Below are positions 7,407-17,145 of a stretch of 58,079 nucleotides of DNA, piece after piece (the stretch's first letter is position 1; every line of letters begins with the position of its first letter). The DNA lies in assembly GCA_031277475.1 (NCBI GenBank), contig JAITMJ010000074.1:1-58079 (forward strand). The letters are read 5' to 3'. This DNA is from Flavobacteriaceae bacterium. Its GTDB lineage: Bacteria > Bacteroidota > Bacteroidia > Flavobacteriales > Weeksellaceae. The position numbers and the translations under genes are program-made. The notes beneath the pieces are model-generated. The model did not search any database. It worked only from the letters and a program-made list of their open reading frames with translations, and was not told where the DNA came from.

Positions 7407-9277
7407 ACCACCGTTTCCGTAGTAATTTCGACATCATAAATATTGTCCGAGATTTTTTCTTTTGTCATTGATTTGATAATGTGGATGTTATTGTAGCAGA
7501 AAATATAATCCTTGATTGAAAAACCGGAAATCTGCTCTACAGTGCAAAAAAATTTCCAGTTATATTCCTGTCCGCTAATTCTTTGCCGAAGCCATTTCAG
7601 CCAATTATTGTAAAACAATTCGGGGAAATCACAGCCGGGCAAATAGACGGCATTGTTTTGTCCGAATTGCAAACCCGAATATTCCACTAATGCGACAACA
7701 TCTGTCGTGTCTTTCATTACAAACGCCGTATTATATCCGCCCGGCAACGGAAGTTTTAGTTGCATGGCGTAGCCGTTTATTTCGATGGTATTGGTTTCTT
7801 CGTTTCCGGTTCCGTTCAGTTTTTGCCCCTCAAAATCGTAGAACATACTGTCTTTTTTGTTATCGCCGTCCAAGTCCGTGAATTTTATTAAAAATGATTT
7901 TTTATTCAGCAGATTTCTTTTCGGAGTTGGCGATTCTAAAAATCGAAAATCTTCAACACCGCTCACCTCATTTTTCCCGATTCTATTCATAAAAATTGTT
8001 TTATCGACAATCTCAATATCGTAGTTAAACCAATTTTTAATCACGTTCACCAAATCACCGAAAGTAATATCCGGAACGGCTCTTTTCAAATCTACCTCGT
8101 TGAGATTTAGCACATATTGCGAATCTTCGCTTTCGCTATCTATGGGAAATCCTGTTAAATTGCCGTTAATAACAGTATCTGTCGCGGGTTCAAAAATTTT
8201 ATTTTCATATAAATAAGATTCAAATCTAATTACGGAAGCGTCTGAAAGTACATTAAACTCAATATCTATGGGGAATGTAGTCATAGAAATTATATTTCCC
8301 GCTTGTTTTATTTTTTCATACACCAACTGATTATTTAAGTAAATTCTAAAATATGCGTCCATCACTGAAATTCCATAAAACATAGATTTTTTATAACACC
8401 TCAAAACAAATTCACCGATAAAATGATATTCCCCCGCCTTTTCAATTTCTATGGCTTCTGAATATTTTCGGTAATTAACAAAATCGAAAAAATCCAAACC
8501 CGTTTTTACCTGAACTTTCTCTACATAATCATTATATTTAACGTCAATCGCCACTTGGTTTTGCCCCTGCAACGAAAAATATTCCGTGCCGGAAAACACC
8601 CATTTTTGTTGTAAATTTTCATCGGTCAATATATCGCCTTCGAGTTCAAAGCCGGCATCGGAAAATCCGGTTTTTAAGAGATACAAAATATGCGGACAAG
8701 GATGAATGATATTGACATTAAAAATATTCAAATCGTTGTCTAAATAATTCCTGCGCATTTCCGTTCCGTCCGGCTTCAAATCGTTGTAATAGCCGTCAAA
8801 AGTCTGCCATTGTTCGGAATCCGGCGAATATTTATCCGTGTAAATTCTTGGAAAATTAAAGTTGGTTGCCGGATATTTTTTTGCACAGATTTGCTTTGCG
8901 TAAATGTGAATGTCATCGACATTAAATTTTTCCAACGGCAATTCCGAGAGTTTTTTATCAAAATTCGGAAGTTCTTCAAAACCAAAGTCTAATTGAGCCG
9001 TAACTTTGTAGCCCTCAATACTTTGAATATACAAAACCGCATTGTGAACCTTGCCTTCAAGTTGCAAAAATCCCGAAATTTTGTTTTTGAGATTGGCGGT
9101 TTCATAGCTCACATAATCGCCGTATTTCTGTAAGAAATCCTGCGTTGCGTAGGTTTCAAAAGGAAGCGTGTATTTTGTAAACATCGTGTCGCTCACTTTC
9201 GAATTGTTTTCTTCTATCGAAATTTTAGCGTTGGTAAGGTCTAATTCGCCAAACTCTGATGTAAATTTTATTTCCAT
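7403..9277 (-). CDS. phage tail-tip/baseplate-type protein
   Basis: About 624 residues starting MEIKFTSEFGELDLTNAK. A reading starting seven codons earlier is possible but unlike a phage start. The product is rich in beta strands and aromatic residues with no signal peptide. It is the last late gene, after the tape measure and the 649-residue tail protein, where distal tail or tail-associated structural proteins normally lie. The N-terminal lines (ISIEENNSKVSDTMFTKYTLPFETY) look like a distal-tail adaptor. I do not recognise an enzymatic motif. The stop codon overlaps the integrase stop on the other strand. Confidence 0.6.
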   Translation of the reverse strand: MEIKFTSEFGELDLTNAKISIEENNSKVSDTMFTKYTLPFETYATQDFLQKYGDYVSYETANLKNKISGFLQLEGKVHNAVLYIQSIEGYKVTAQLDFGFEELPNFDKKLSELPLEKFNVDDIHIYAKQICAKKYPATNFNFPRIYTDKYSPDSEQWQTFDGYYNDLKPDGTEMRRNYLDNDLNIFNVNIIHPCPHILYLLKTGFSDAGFELEGDILTDENLQQKWVFSGTEYFSLQGQNQVAIDVKYNDYVEKVQVKTGLDFFDFVNYRKYSEAIEIEKAGEYHFIGEFVLRCYKKSMFYGISVMDAYFRIYLNNQLVYEKIKQAGNIISMTTFPIDIEFNVLSDASVIRFESYLYENKIFEPATDTVINGNLTGFPIDSESEDSQYVLNLNEVDLKRAVPDITFGDLVNVIKNWFNYDIEIVDKTIFMNRIGKNEVSGVEDFRFLESPTPKRNLLNKKSFLIKFTDLDGDNKKDSMFYDFEGQKLNGTGNEETNTIEINGYAMQLKLPLPGGYNTAFVMKDTTDVVALVEYSGLQFGQNNAVYLPGCDFPELFYNNWLKWLRQRISGQEYNWKFFCTVEQISGFSIKDYIFCYNNIHIIKSMTKEKISDNIYDVEITTETVV

Positions 9278-9287
9278 AAAATATATT

Positions 9288-11237
9288 TTAAAGCACAATT
9301 AAAAACTCCAATTCAAACTGAATCAAATTCAATTCAGAATCCTCTTCAATCAATTTTGTCGAAGTGCAAAAACACTTGTAAATTTTATCTTCAATTTTCA
9401 AAAAAGAAAGCGGACTTTTCACGATTTCCTTTATCAATCCGGATTCCTCTTTCAGTATGAATCCGGTAGAAATCGTAATTTTTGCGAGTTCTTTGCTGTC
9501 GTATTTTTTGCCGTCTTTTTGAAAATTGTCAAAAATTTGTTCGAAATCATCTTGAATTTTATAACTGCCGGAAAGTATCATCCATTCCGGAACTAAATTA
9601 TTATTAATCCATTGTAATACAGATTGTTTCTTAACTTTTGGAAACGGCAAAAACTCTAATCCGAAATTATTTTTAATGGCATTAAAATTCAAAATATTTT
9701 CAAAAGCAAGCGCGGTTTGAACCTCGTTATTTCCCGCCGGATTGTTTTGAACATTCGCATTTGTAAATTGTGAAGCGTTTGCCAAGCCCGTGAAATACGA
9801 AAAAATATGAACAGATCCGAAATATCGCCTACGGATTCCGAAATTTGTGAAAAGCGGAAAATTTTTAGGTTTATTTCCGGCAAAAAGCAAAATATCCGGA
9901 AGTGTTTTAGAGTTCAAAACTTCGTAATTCACGTCCAATTCCTCCACAGTTGCGGAAACTTTTATTGGTTTATAAACTAATTTGTTGTTAAAACCTTGAT
10001 TCGGCAGTAAATTGGATAATAAATGCTTTGCATAAATCGGGAAATAATTTTGAACCTTGGGTCCGATGTCAATCACCGCTTTTTCGTTAAAATACGGAAC
10101 AGAATAAACGGCATTGGTTGTGGAAGTTTCGGCTTCGGTAGTGATTTCCATCGCAAGGCTGACTTTTGCAAATACGCCGTTTTCAAACATTTTGCTGATG
10201 CTGAAATTCACGCCATCCAAGCAAAAATTGTAATCTTTCAAAGCCACATCCACGAATTTAGTAACCGACAAAGTAACCGGAACCGAAGTAACCACGATGT
10301 TGTTTACTTTAATGTCAATATTTCCGGTATAAAATCCGGTGTTCATCGTGTCGGAATTCACGGTTGTAACGGTAATGCTCACAGAATTGTTGCCGGAATT
10401 TGCACTCAAAATCAGCCAATTCGGAGCCGCAATCGTGAACGATTTTTGGAGTGGATTGGTGATTTGCAAAGCGGCGTTTTGGGTTTCATTAAATCCGTTT
10501 CGCAGTTGAAAAGCAAGCGATGTCGGATCGGCAAGAATTTCATCGGAATTGATGATTGTGAGCGTTATCGTGAAGTAGTAAAAATATTGTCCGTTATTTT
10601 TCAATCGGCAACTGACGACTACCGTTCCGTTTTGCGGCAAATTGGGATTGCTTCCGAGCGGTGAAGTCGGATGATTCAAAATATTGAATTGTGTCGCCGA
10701 ACTTTGCGGCGCGAAATACGTTCCGATGGTTTCCATCTCGAAAACTTTGTTCGCGGTATTGTTCAAAATTTGAACGAGCGTATCGCCGGAAAGTTGGTTT
10801 AAATTCCGAACAAAAAGAACATTGTAATTTGTTTTGTTTGTTTTTACGGCGTTCGGATCGTTTCCGGTGATCGATAAATTAATTACAGAAGTTAAAATCT
10901 TTGAAACCGACTGATCACTAATCGGATCGTAGCCGGAAAGTTCAAAAATCACGGTTGCTTTGTAATTGCTCCCTGTCAGTTGCTCCAGATTCTTAAATTG
11001 AAGTTGTAGATTTCCGTTGGTTCCGGAAAAATTGACATAGCCGCTCGTTGAGTTTCCGCTGTGCAACCATTCCACAGATGTATTTTCAAAAATAATGTTC
11101 CATGCTATAAATTGAACATTTGAGCCGATTAATTTAATCAGCAAATTTGCGATGCTTGGCGGAAGGTTCGCTCTGTCCCACGAAATGTTTTGAACTGTTG
11201 GCGTTACCATTCCTGTAACTTCTCCATATATTGGCAT
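9288..11237 (-). CDS. phage tail protein with BACON/Ig-like domain
   Basis: 649 residues, probably part of the distal tail. Residues about 255-330 form an Ig-like beta sandwich (KSFTIAAPNWLILSANSGNNSVSITV, then GNIDIKVNNIVVTSVPVTLSV), a pattern close to BACON and other viral Ig domains. In Bacteroidota phages these are thought to bind carbohydrates or mucin. The first 200 residues contain a second, similar Ser/Asn-rich beta region. The C-terminal 300 residues are unlike anything I recognise. It lies between tape measure and tail-tip genes. A host-recognition role is inferred. Confidence 0.6.
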   Translation of the reverse strand: MPIYGEVTGMVTPTVQNISWDRANLPPSIANLLIKLIGSNVQFIAWNIIFENTSVEWLHSGNSTSGYVNFSGTNGNLQLQFKNLEQLTGSNYKATVIFELSGYDPISDQSVSKILTSVINLSITGNDPNAVKTNKTNYNVLFVRNLNQLSGDTLVQILNNTANKVFEMETIGTYFAPQSSATQFNILNHPTSPLGSNPNLPQNGTVVVSCRLKNNGQYFYYFTITLTIINSDEILADPTSLAFQLRNGFNETQNAALQITNPLQKSFTIAAPNWLILSANSGNNSVSITVTTVNSDTMNTGFYTGNIDIKVNNIVVTSVPVTLSVTKFVDVALKDYNFCLDGVNFSISKMFENGVFAKVSLAMEITTEAETSTTNAVYSVPYFNEKAVIDIGPKVQNYFPIYAKHLLSNLLPNQGFNNKLVYKPIKVSATVEELDVNYEVLNSKTLPDILLFAGNKPKNFPLFTNFGIRRRYFGSVHIFSYFTGLANASQFTNANVQNNPAGNNEVQTALAFENILNFNAIKNNFGLEFLPFPKVKKQSVLQWINNNLVPEWMILSGSYKIQDDFEQIFDNFQKDGKKYDSKELAKITISTGFILKEESGLIKEIVKSPLSFLKIEDKIYKCFCTSTKLIEEDSELNLIQFELEFLIVL

Positions 11238-11243
11238 AATTTT

Positions 11244-11300
11244 TTGGCTTTTGGCGATTGGCGATTGACGAATAGCAAGAAGCCATTAGCCAAAAGCCAA
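11244..11300. repeat. intergenic inverted repeat, 12-bp arms
   Basis: TTGGCTTTTGGC at 11244-11255 and GCCAAAAGCCAA at 11289-11300, between the tape measure stop and the next tail gene. The same vocabulary (GGCGATT, AGCCATTAGCC) occurs in the 79-bp repeats at 25451 and 38179. No T-run follows. Confidence 0.7.
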
Positions 11301-11307
11301 CCGCAGA

Positions 11308-14300
11308 TTAATGTTTATTTTTATTTTCTAATTGTTGTAAATCTTTCAGCATTTTTGCCATTTTTTTAGCGTTTTTAGCATCTTCACCGATAATGGCAAT
11401 CACGCCCTCGTCATATAATTTTCGCAGAAAGTCCCGAACTTCAGACATCACAGATTGATAATCCGCATTGTTGGCATCTGCGGTTGTGGAGTTTCGAGGA
11501 TCGGAAGTTGGCGGATTGTCCGATGAAAATCCGCCGTTTGCCAATGGTTTTGTTTTTCCTTGCCGAACGCTTTCCAAATACTCAATCACCCGCGCCGTTC
11601 TCGGTTCCTCAAGCATCCATTTTGGCGCAACCCATTCTCGCTCGTGAACAATTCCGGCAGGTTTAAATCCGGAATTATCCGCAGAACCAAAACCTTTTCC
11701 GGTGAATCCGCCTGAAGCATAATTTGGTTTTTCCGGCAAAGGTTGGGCGGCGATTGTGCCAATTTGGATGGCTCCCATCGCCGCAACAATTCCTGCTAAA
11801 ACAAAATTCATCGGCGGCGGCGAGGAGGCAAGTGCGTTTGTAACGCCTACTGCTACGTTTCCGATAGCAGAAAATAGTTTAGATGTTTTTTCCGCTCTCG
11901 CCGCTTTATAATTGATTTCCGCTTCCTTATTCGCCAACTGAGCGTCCATCAACAGACTTTGCTTAGTATATTCCTCCCGCGTGATTAGTCCGGCTTTTAA
12001 TTGCTTTTCAAGTGTGCTTTTCTTTTTGTTTTGGACCGCCGTAAAATGCTGTAATTCTCTTTCGCCATGTGCTTTTACCAAATCTGCATACATTGTTGCA
12101 GCGTTGGAAAGTGCTTGCGAAACCATTTCAATGGCTTTTATTTTTCCTTCAACCGTGTCAAGATTTTTCCCTAATTCTTCCCAATCTTTCAGAGAAAACC
12201 CGAATAAATCAACCTTGTCTTTTGCTTTAGCATTATCTACATCTTTTTCTTCCTGCGTTCTTTTTCCTTTTTTGCCCGGTTCGTTTCCGGATTGCCCTTT
12301 CAGTTTGGCATCTATTGAGGAAACAACCGCTTCAAATTCAGCTAATTGTTCTTTAAATTTTTCGGCATTTTCGCCTGTGGCAAGCGCGAGGCTGTCTTTC
12401 AGTTGAGCAATAAGCGATTGAACATATTGTTTTTGATTATTGAGCATCTCAAGTTCGTTGATCTCAATAATTCTGTTTTTGGCATCCTCAATGGTTTTTA
12501 TTTTTTTGAGTTCCGCATCCTTTTCCGCTTCAGTAAGGTTTTTGCCTAATTTTTCACGGAGCAGTTGTTTTGCCTCCTCCAAAGTGGTAATGCTCGCTAA
12601 TTCATCTTCGTATTTTTGTTTTTGAAAATTGATGCTTTGGTTCATCAACTCGGTTTGTCGTTCTATTTCTTTGGCATCCCATTTTTCGTTGATTTTCCAC
12701 AGATTATAACTAAACGTTTCTTCGATGTTCGTGATAATCTGATTGTTGATGGTTATTGCTTCCGCTCTTTTGGCATTGGTATCTTCAAGAATTTTAATTT
12801 CATCGGCATATTTCTTTTTATCATCTTCAGATTTAGATTTTGCGGCGGCTTTTTCGAGTTCGGCAATTCGGTTATTAGCGGTTTCTATTTCTCGCTGTAT
12901 TTCTTCACCGTGCTGAACGAGACTTGCCTTTTCGCTTTCGTATCGCAAAAATTCCTGTTCTTGCTCTTTGTTTCTGGATTCTTCAATAATTTTTAACTCC
13001 TCCTCTTTTTGAGATTTCGTTAAAGCATTGATTTCTTTGAGGAATTTTTCGTATTCGGATTTGGCTTTGTCGAGTTCGGATTTTGTTTCGTTTTTTGCGG
13101 GGCGGTTTGGTGTTTTGGGAGCATCATCTACAGGAGTGTTTTTTTGTAATTCTTCAAGTTGTTTCTTCAAAGCTGTCTCTCTCGCTTCTTGGAGTTTTTT
13201 GGATTTTATTTCTTCATCGGCAATAGTTTTTGTCCAAAAACTATCTTCCTGTTTATCACGTGCTTTATTACTCCCTCTTTCTTTCCACAAATTATTAAGT
13301 CTCTCAAGACTTGCCTTATATAAGTCGGTATAATTCCATTCGACGTACACAGATTTTCCGTCTCCACTGTCCACTCTCTCAAATTCAGTTTTACCTTGCT
13401 TTCCCTGTAAATCATCTCTAATTCTCTTTTCCTTGTTAATTTCTTTTTCCAACTCGGCATCTCTTTCTAATCTTTTTGTCGATCTTTCTTTTAAAACTTC
13501 TTTTGCAGCCTCTACTCTCGCTGAAGCAATTATGGCATCTCGTAATTCGTAGTAATTCGCCGCTGCTTTTCCGACTAAAAAAGATTCCGTTGTCAAGTCA
13601 TCAAAATAGCCCGGATATTTTGCTTTTAATTCTGTTAAAAGTTTTATTCTTTCGGCTTCTGCTACATTTTTATCGGTAAGTTTTTTATAGGTTAAATCAA
13701 GATTTGTTATTTCGGCGGCGGCATTTTCTGCCGATTGTTTTTCGTATTCCGCCATTTCTTTTTTTAGTTTGGCGGATTTGCTGAACTCTTTATTATATAT
13801 TACAATAGCGGCAACGGCGGTTGTGAGCAAACTGATAAGTAAACCGATGGGATTAGCTTTTACTGCACTGTTATATGCAATCATTGCATTTCTTGCCCGA
13901 TTTGTATTTCCGGTAACGAGCGCAAGCGTAACGTGGTAGGTTAAGGCAATTCCATTGATGATTCTGTACCAATATGCTTTTGCTTTTTCTGCAACTGTTT
14001 GTAAAATTGTGGCTTTGGTAAGATTACCCATCAATTTTGCAGATATTGCAAGTCCTGCCTGATAACCAAATAATCCGGCAATAACAATCTTCATAATCTG
14101 CCATAAAAATGCCATTCTATCTTTAAATTCTTGGATTCCGTTTCCGGCGGATTTAGACACTCCCGTAATAGAACCAAGAAGTTGAATGATACTTTCAAAT
14201 AGGTTAATCATATTTGTGGAAGTAAAGAAATCGTTCCAAACGTTTTTTAATTTTTCTATAATGGCAGGCGCGTTGTTATTTTTTTCGTTGAACTCATTGT

Positions 14301-15504
14301 TAAGAGATGTCATTTTTTCCATCTCCACACCTGCGGTTAGCATAGATGCTCGGAACTCATTAGTTCTGTTGGCGGCGGCTCCTACCGCTTTTTGAACTTC
14401 CAAAGAACCGAGGCTCAAACTTTCCAGCACTTTTGTAGTTTCAGTGGCATCAAGTCCTTTCATTCCTGCCGCAAATTTTAAAAAGAATTCTTCCGGCTTG
14501 GTGTTAATCAACTCTTTGGTTTCTGCAACTCCCATGTGCATAGACTGGGCGAACTTGCCGATATTTTCACCGGCAGTAGTAATGAAATTTACAAATCCCG
14601 AACTTGCCACCCGCGCATCAACTCCGGATTCTTCAAAAGCGGCTCCCAAACCGAGAACTTTGTCAATGGATGGTTTCACAGCATCGGGCATCGCTCCGAC
14701 ACGCAACGCAAATTCCGAGATATTGCCTTCGGAAGCCACGCCTTGAGCCGCCAACGTATTCAGTGCGGAACCCACTCGGTTGATGGCTTCCGCATAGCTC
14801 ATTTCTTTGGTGGTTTCAAAAAGTCCTTTTATTTTTCCGAGTTGCTCAACCACACCTTCTAAACCTCCCTCGAAACTATCTCCCAAAGCAACGTAGGCTT
14901 TATCAATTTCCTGAACAAAACCCCGCATTTGTTCGATAGGAACGCCCAATCTTCCACCGACTTCCGCAATTTTCAGTCTATCGGTTTTGCTGGTTCGGGT
15001 GTCCATTTCATCGAATTGATCCCAGAGATTTTTTACTTGCTCCAAAGACATTCCGGAAGTTTTCTGAACATCCGTCATTGCATCAGAGATTTTTAGAAGT
15101 TCATCTACAGTTTTTTTTGCTCCACGCACAGCAAAATCAAAAAATCTTGAAATAGCATTGCTTAAAAAAATTCCGTTTATAATATTTCCAAATTTGAAAA
15201 CCTGATCACCAAGTCTTGCCCAAAATCCTTTTGCTGTTTGAAGTCTATCGTTTACCGATTCCACCAATACGGGAGTTTCTATAAGTTTTCCGTTTACGGA
15301 AGATATCTCTTGTTTCACGCGTTCAAAATGCGCACGCGCTTCTTTAAGAGCAGCAGCTTTATTTTGAAATTCTTCGGTTCCCGGAGCGAGTTTTTTCAAT
15401 CCGTTTTCAAGGCGATAAACTTCTTTTTGAATACTTCTAAAAGAATTTGTAACCTCTACACCGTTTATTTTTATAACCGCATTGGTAACTATAGAATTTG
15501 CCAT
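11308..15504 (-). CDS. phage tail tape measure protein
   Basis: At 1398 residues the longest gene, setting tail length. The N-terminal 450 residues match the TP901-type tape-measure domain (DAMTDVQKTSGMSLEQVKNLWDQFDEM, LGKIKGLF, IGKFAQSMHMGVAETKELI). Hydrophobic helices occur near 470-580 (IVIAGLFGYQAGLAISAKL, IGLLISLLTTAVAAIVIY). A long coiled coil rich in Glu, Lys and Ala spans about 590-1150. A Gly/Ala-rich hydrophobic segment near 1240-1280 (AIGNVAVGVTNALASS) follows. No contractile-sheath gene is seen, which points to a siphovirus-like tail. The start codon is inside an inverted repeat (15502-15540). Confidence 0.93.
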   Translation of the reverse strand: MANSIVTNAVIKINGVEVTNSFRSIQKEVYRLENGLKKLAPGTEEFQNKAAALKEARAHFERVKQEISSVNGKLIETPVLVESVNDRLQTAKGFWARLGDQVFKFGNIINGIFLSNAISRFFDFAVRGAKKTVDELLKISDAMTDVQKTSGMSLEQVKNLWDQFDEMDTRTSKTDRLKIAEVGGRLGVPIEQMRGFVQEIDKAYVALGDSFEGGLEGVVEQLGKIKGLFETTKEMSYAEAINRVGSALNTLAAQGVASEGNISEFALRVGAMPDAVKPSIDKVLGLGAAFEESGVDARVASSGFVNFITTAGENIGKFAQSMHMGVAETKELINTKPEEFFLKFAAGMKGLDATETTKVLESLSLGSLEVQKAVGAAANRTNEFRASMLTAGVEMEKMTSLNNEFNEKNNNAPAIIEKLKNVWNDFFTSTNMINLFESIIQLLGSITGVSKSAGNGIQEFKDRMAFLWQIMKIVIAGLFGYQAGLAISAKLMGNLTKATILQTVAEKAKAYWYRIINGIALTYHVTLALVTGNTNRARNAMIAYNSAVKANPIGLLISLLTTAVAAIVIYNKEFSKSAKLKKEMAEYEKQSAENAAAEITNLDLTYKKLTDKNVAEAERIKLLTELKAKYPGYFDDLTTESFLVGKAAANYYELRDAIIASARVEAAKEVLKERSTKRLERDAELEKEINKEKRIRDDLQGKQGKTEFERVDSGDGKSVYVEWNYTDLYKASLERLNNLWKERGSNKARDKQEDSFWTKTIADEEIKSKKLQEARETALKKQLEELQKNTPVDDAPKTPNRPAKNETKSELDKAKSEYEKFLKEINALTKSQKEEELKIIEESRNKEQEQEFLRYESEKASLVQHGEEIQREIETANNRIAELEKAAAKSKSEDDKKKYADEIKILEDTNAKRAEAITINNQIITNIEETFSYNLWKINEKWDAKEIERQTELMNQSINFQKQKYEDELASITTLEEAKQLLREKLGKNLTEAEKDAELKKIKTIEDAKNRIIEINELEMLNNQKQYVQSLIAQLKDSLALATGENAEKFKEQLAEFEAVVSSIDAKLKGQSGNEPGKKGKRTQEEKDVDNAKAKDKVDLFGFSLKDWEELGKNLDTVEGKIKAIEMVSQALSNAATMYADLVKAHGERELQHFTAVQNKKKSTLEKQLKAGLITREEYTKQSLLMDAQLANKEAEINYKAARAEKTSKLFSAIGNVAVGVTNALASSPPPMNFVLAGIVAAMGAIQIGTIAAQPLPEKPNYASGGFTGKGFGSADNSGFKPAGIVHEREWVAPKWMLEEPRTARVIEYLESVRQGKTKPLANGGFSSDNPPTSDPRNSTTADANNADYQSVMSEVRDFLRKLYDEGVIAIIGEDAKNAKKMAKMLKDLQQLENKNKH

Positions 15505-15540
15505 CTTGCTTCAATATTTGGTGCAAGATGTTTTTTTGTT
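15502..15540 (-). promoter_or_regulatory. inverted repeat over the tape-measure start codon
   Basis: CATCTTGC at 15502-15509 and GCAAGATG at 15533-15540 give an 8-bp stem on the minus-strand mRNA that includes the ATG. It may limit translation. Compare the start-codon hairpin at 29901-29929. Confidence 0.5.
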
Positions 15541-15557
15541 GGGTTTATGGAAAGGAC

Positions 15558-15590
15558 AAAAAAAAACAGGCAAAAAGCCCGTTTTTTTTT
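15558..15590 (-). terminator. terminator before the tape measure gene
   Basis: On the minus strand a short stem (CGGGC, TTTTT, GCCTG with one G-T pair, 15567-15581) is followed by nine or ten T. It would stop transcripts from the small membrane-protein gene before the tape measure gene, which then needs its own promoter. Confidence 0.55.
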
Positions 15591-15608
15591 ATTGTTTTTT
15601 ATTTCAGT

Positions 15609-15815
15609 TTACTTTTTTATTCTAAACATAAGGCGGAATATTCCAAGAATTATAAGAGCACCAAAAATAATATAAGTGAGGGTATCATCGGTTTCGAATA
15701 TAGAACTAATGGCGGCAAACACAAAGAAAAGTCCCGCCAATATAGCCGGACCTATCCATATTATAAGCCCCATTATTATAAAAAATCCAACGATATATCC
15801 CAATATTTTATCCAT
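15609..15815 (-). CDS. small membrane protein
   Basis: 68 residues with two or three hydrophobic helices: about 5-40 (ILGYIVGFFIIMGLIIWIGPAILAGLFF) and 47-63 (LTYIIFGALIILGIFRLMF), ending in basic RIKK. It sits between the tail-completion-like gene and the tape measure. No family recognised. It could be a membrane cargo protein or a second holin-like protein. Confidence 0.55.
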   Translation of the reverse strand: MDKILGYIVGFFIIMGLIIWIGPAILAGLFFVFAAISSIFETDDTLTYIIFGALIILGIFRLMFRIKK

Positions 15816-15829
15816 AATTTTGTTTTTTT

Positions 15830-16306
15830 TTAAATTTTACCTTGTTCTAAAGAGTTTTTAATATAAATTACCACGTTTTTCATTCGGATTTTAGCGACTT
15901 CTGTAGAAATAAAATTTAAAACATCTGACCGTTGTATTGCGCCATCGATCCAAGGCGTAGCTCTCATTTTGAAATTGTGAGGTTTTACGAAATAACTGGT
16001 TTTTTGTTGTTGTCTCCAGTGTCCTTCTCTCACATTATCAACGCCATAATGTTGCACAAAACCGGCTTTGTTCATTTTTACTTTTATTTCGTTAAGATAA
16101 AAAGTTTCTTTTCCGGCATTGGAAACACCATCTAATCTATTGGCGTATTTTCTCACCGTTGCCTTTACCACTGCATCTCGAAGTCTTTTTTTTCCTTTGT
16201 TGGTTTTTAAAATGTGTTCTTTAAAACTGGACGCGGCTTGACTTCGGAGTGAAGTTTGAAGCATTCTTTCCGCTTTTTGAGCCACATCTTTTTCATTGTC
16301 ATACAT
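15830..16306 (-). CDS. phage tail-completion-like protein
   Basis: About 158 residues from MYDNEKDVAQKAERML; a start 12 codons earlier at 16342 is also open. It is a basic protein with an N-terminal helix followed by a region with several charged motifs (HYGVDNVREGHWRQQQKTSYFVKPHNFKMRATPWIDGAIQ). Small basic proteins of this size with a minor beta domain just before the tape measure are often HK97 gp10-like or tail-completion proteins. That assignment rests mostly on position. Confidence 0.5.
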   Translation of the reverse strand: MYDNEKDVAQKAERMLQTSLRSQAASSFKEHILKTNKGKKRLRDAVVKATVRKYANRLDGVSNAGKETFYLNEIKVKMNKAGFVQHYGVDNVREGHWRQQQKTSYFVKPHNFKMRATPWIDGAIQRSDVLNFISTEVAKIRMKNVVIYIKNSLEQGKI

Positions 16307-16342
16307 ATTCAAAATTTTTAATAAAAATTCCCAAAAGCACAT

Positions 16343-16651
16343 TTACTTTAGATAAAGTTCCCACACAAATCTCCTTCCTGTTTCTTGTGTTTCGTATTCC
16401 GGCGGTAATCCTTTGCGTTTGTTTCCGACAAAAATACAAACTTTTTCATAGACGATTTCTTGTGCCTGCTCAAAATACATGGCTTTCATAATCTCGTAAA
16501 TATCGTGTTCGCTGACGGGTTCGCTTGGGATTACGCCGCGAACTTCCTGCAAAATATCGGCGGTGGTGCACCGGATTTTTTTGCTTTCATCGCCTGCATT
16601 CGTGTAGTATTTCAACAGCAGGTTTCGGATTTCTTCTTTGTAGTCTTCCAT
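16343..16651 (-). CDS. hypothetical phage protein
   Basis: 102 residues, acidic N-terminus and two predicted helices (YKEEIRNLLLKYY, EHDIYEIMKAMYFEQAQEIVYEK), ending VWELYLK. It abuts the next gene with no spacer, suggesting one operon. No family recognised. Confidence 0.5.
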   Translation of the reverse strand: MEDYKEEIRNLLLKYYTNAGDESKKIRCTTADILQEVRGVIPSEPVSEHDIYEIMKAMYFEQAQEIVYEKVCIFVGNKRKGLPPEYETQETGRRFVWELYLK

Positions 16652-16661
16652 TGCCTTGATT

Positions 16662-16964
16662 TTAGATTGATGTTGAATATTTTAGGTTAAACAAGCGTAT
16701 CAAATTCTGACAGGCACAACGAAAATTTCTACCATAAGCAAAAGTATGTCTTCCGGTTTTGGTGGATGAAAATGTTGCGTAGTAAGTTCCAAAGGATGTT
16801 CGGGATACGGAAAACGATCCGTGATTTTGTTTCAGAAAATTAAACCCGATTATGAGGTTTCTCTTTTGCAGAAAGATTTTTCTGCGGGCGGTTTTCGCAC
16901 CGATGGGCGCACACAAAACACTACTATTGTTCATGTTTTTGGTGGGTTTCATTGTTACTTCCAT
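16662..16964 (-). CDS. small basic protein of unknown function, with structured leader
   Basis: About 100 residues from MEVTMKPTKNMNNSS, highly basic and aromatic in the C-terminal half (FSVSRTSFGTYYATFSSTKTGRHTFAYGRNFRCACQNLIRLFNLKYS). I do not recognise it. A reading starting at 17021 is open, but the start at 16964 repeats a sequence found in the leader and is preferred. The promoter is predicted at 17146-17176. The leader between can fold so that the start codon is paired (see leader entry). A second small frame from a TTG at 17134 overlaps the leader and reads LEVTRFKAF; it may be a real leader peptide or gene. Confidence 0.45.
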   Translation of the reverse strand: MEVTMKPTKNMNNSSVLCAPIGAKTARRKIFLQKRNLIIGFNFLKQNHGSFSVSRTSFGTYYATFSSTKTGRHTFAYGRNFRCACQNLIRLFNLKYSTSI

Positions 16965-17137
16965 AAATGAAATTTTTAAAATAAAGAAAGACTGCCTTTC
17001 TCTGTTCTTTGGAAGTAACATTACTAAGCCTTACGGATTGGTAACTATCAGAAATCGGCAGCCTATTTTTTTTTGCTGAAAATTGGGTATAAAAAAATAC
17101 CACATCGCTAAAGGCTTTAAATCTCGTTACTTCCAAA
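16954..17137 (-). promoter_or_regulatory. leader RNA with alternative pairings over a start codon
   Basis: In mRNA order: segment A TTTGGAAGTAAC (17137-17126), segment B GTTACTTCCAAA (17019-17008), segment C ATGGAAGTAAC (16964-16954). B can pair with A over 12 bp or with C over 10 bp, and C contains the start codon. A:B encloses a second helix AAGCCTT:AAGGCTT and a hairpin GGTAT-T6-ATACC. This layout suits an on/off translational switch. It could also be a coincidence of repeated GGAAGTAAC sequences. Confidence 0.4.
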
Positions 17138-17145
17138 TAACGTAG

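Noticed and set aside
14440-14840. Plus-strand GTCCTTT copies in the tape measure gene (near 14455 and 14822)
   Set aside because: They are on the opposite strand inside a coding region and have no TAnnTTTG box after them, so they are taken as chance.
7403-15504. Contractile-tail (myovirus) genes
   Set aside because: No sheath, baseplate gp25-like or spike gene could be recognised around the tape measure.
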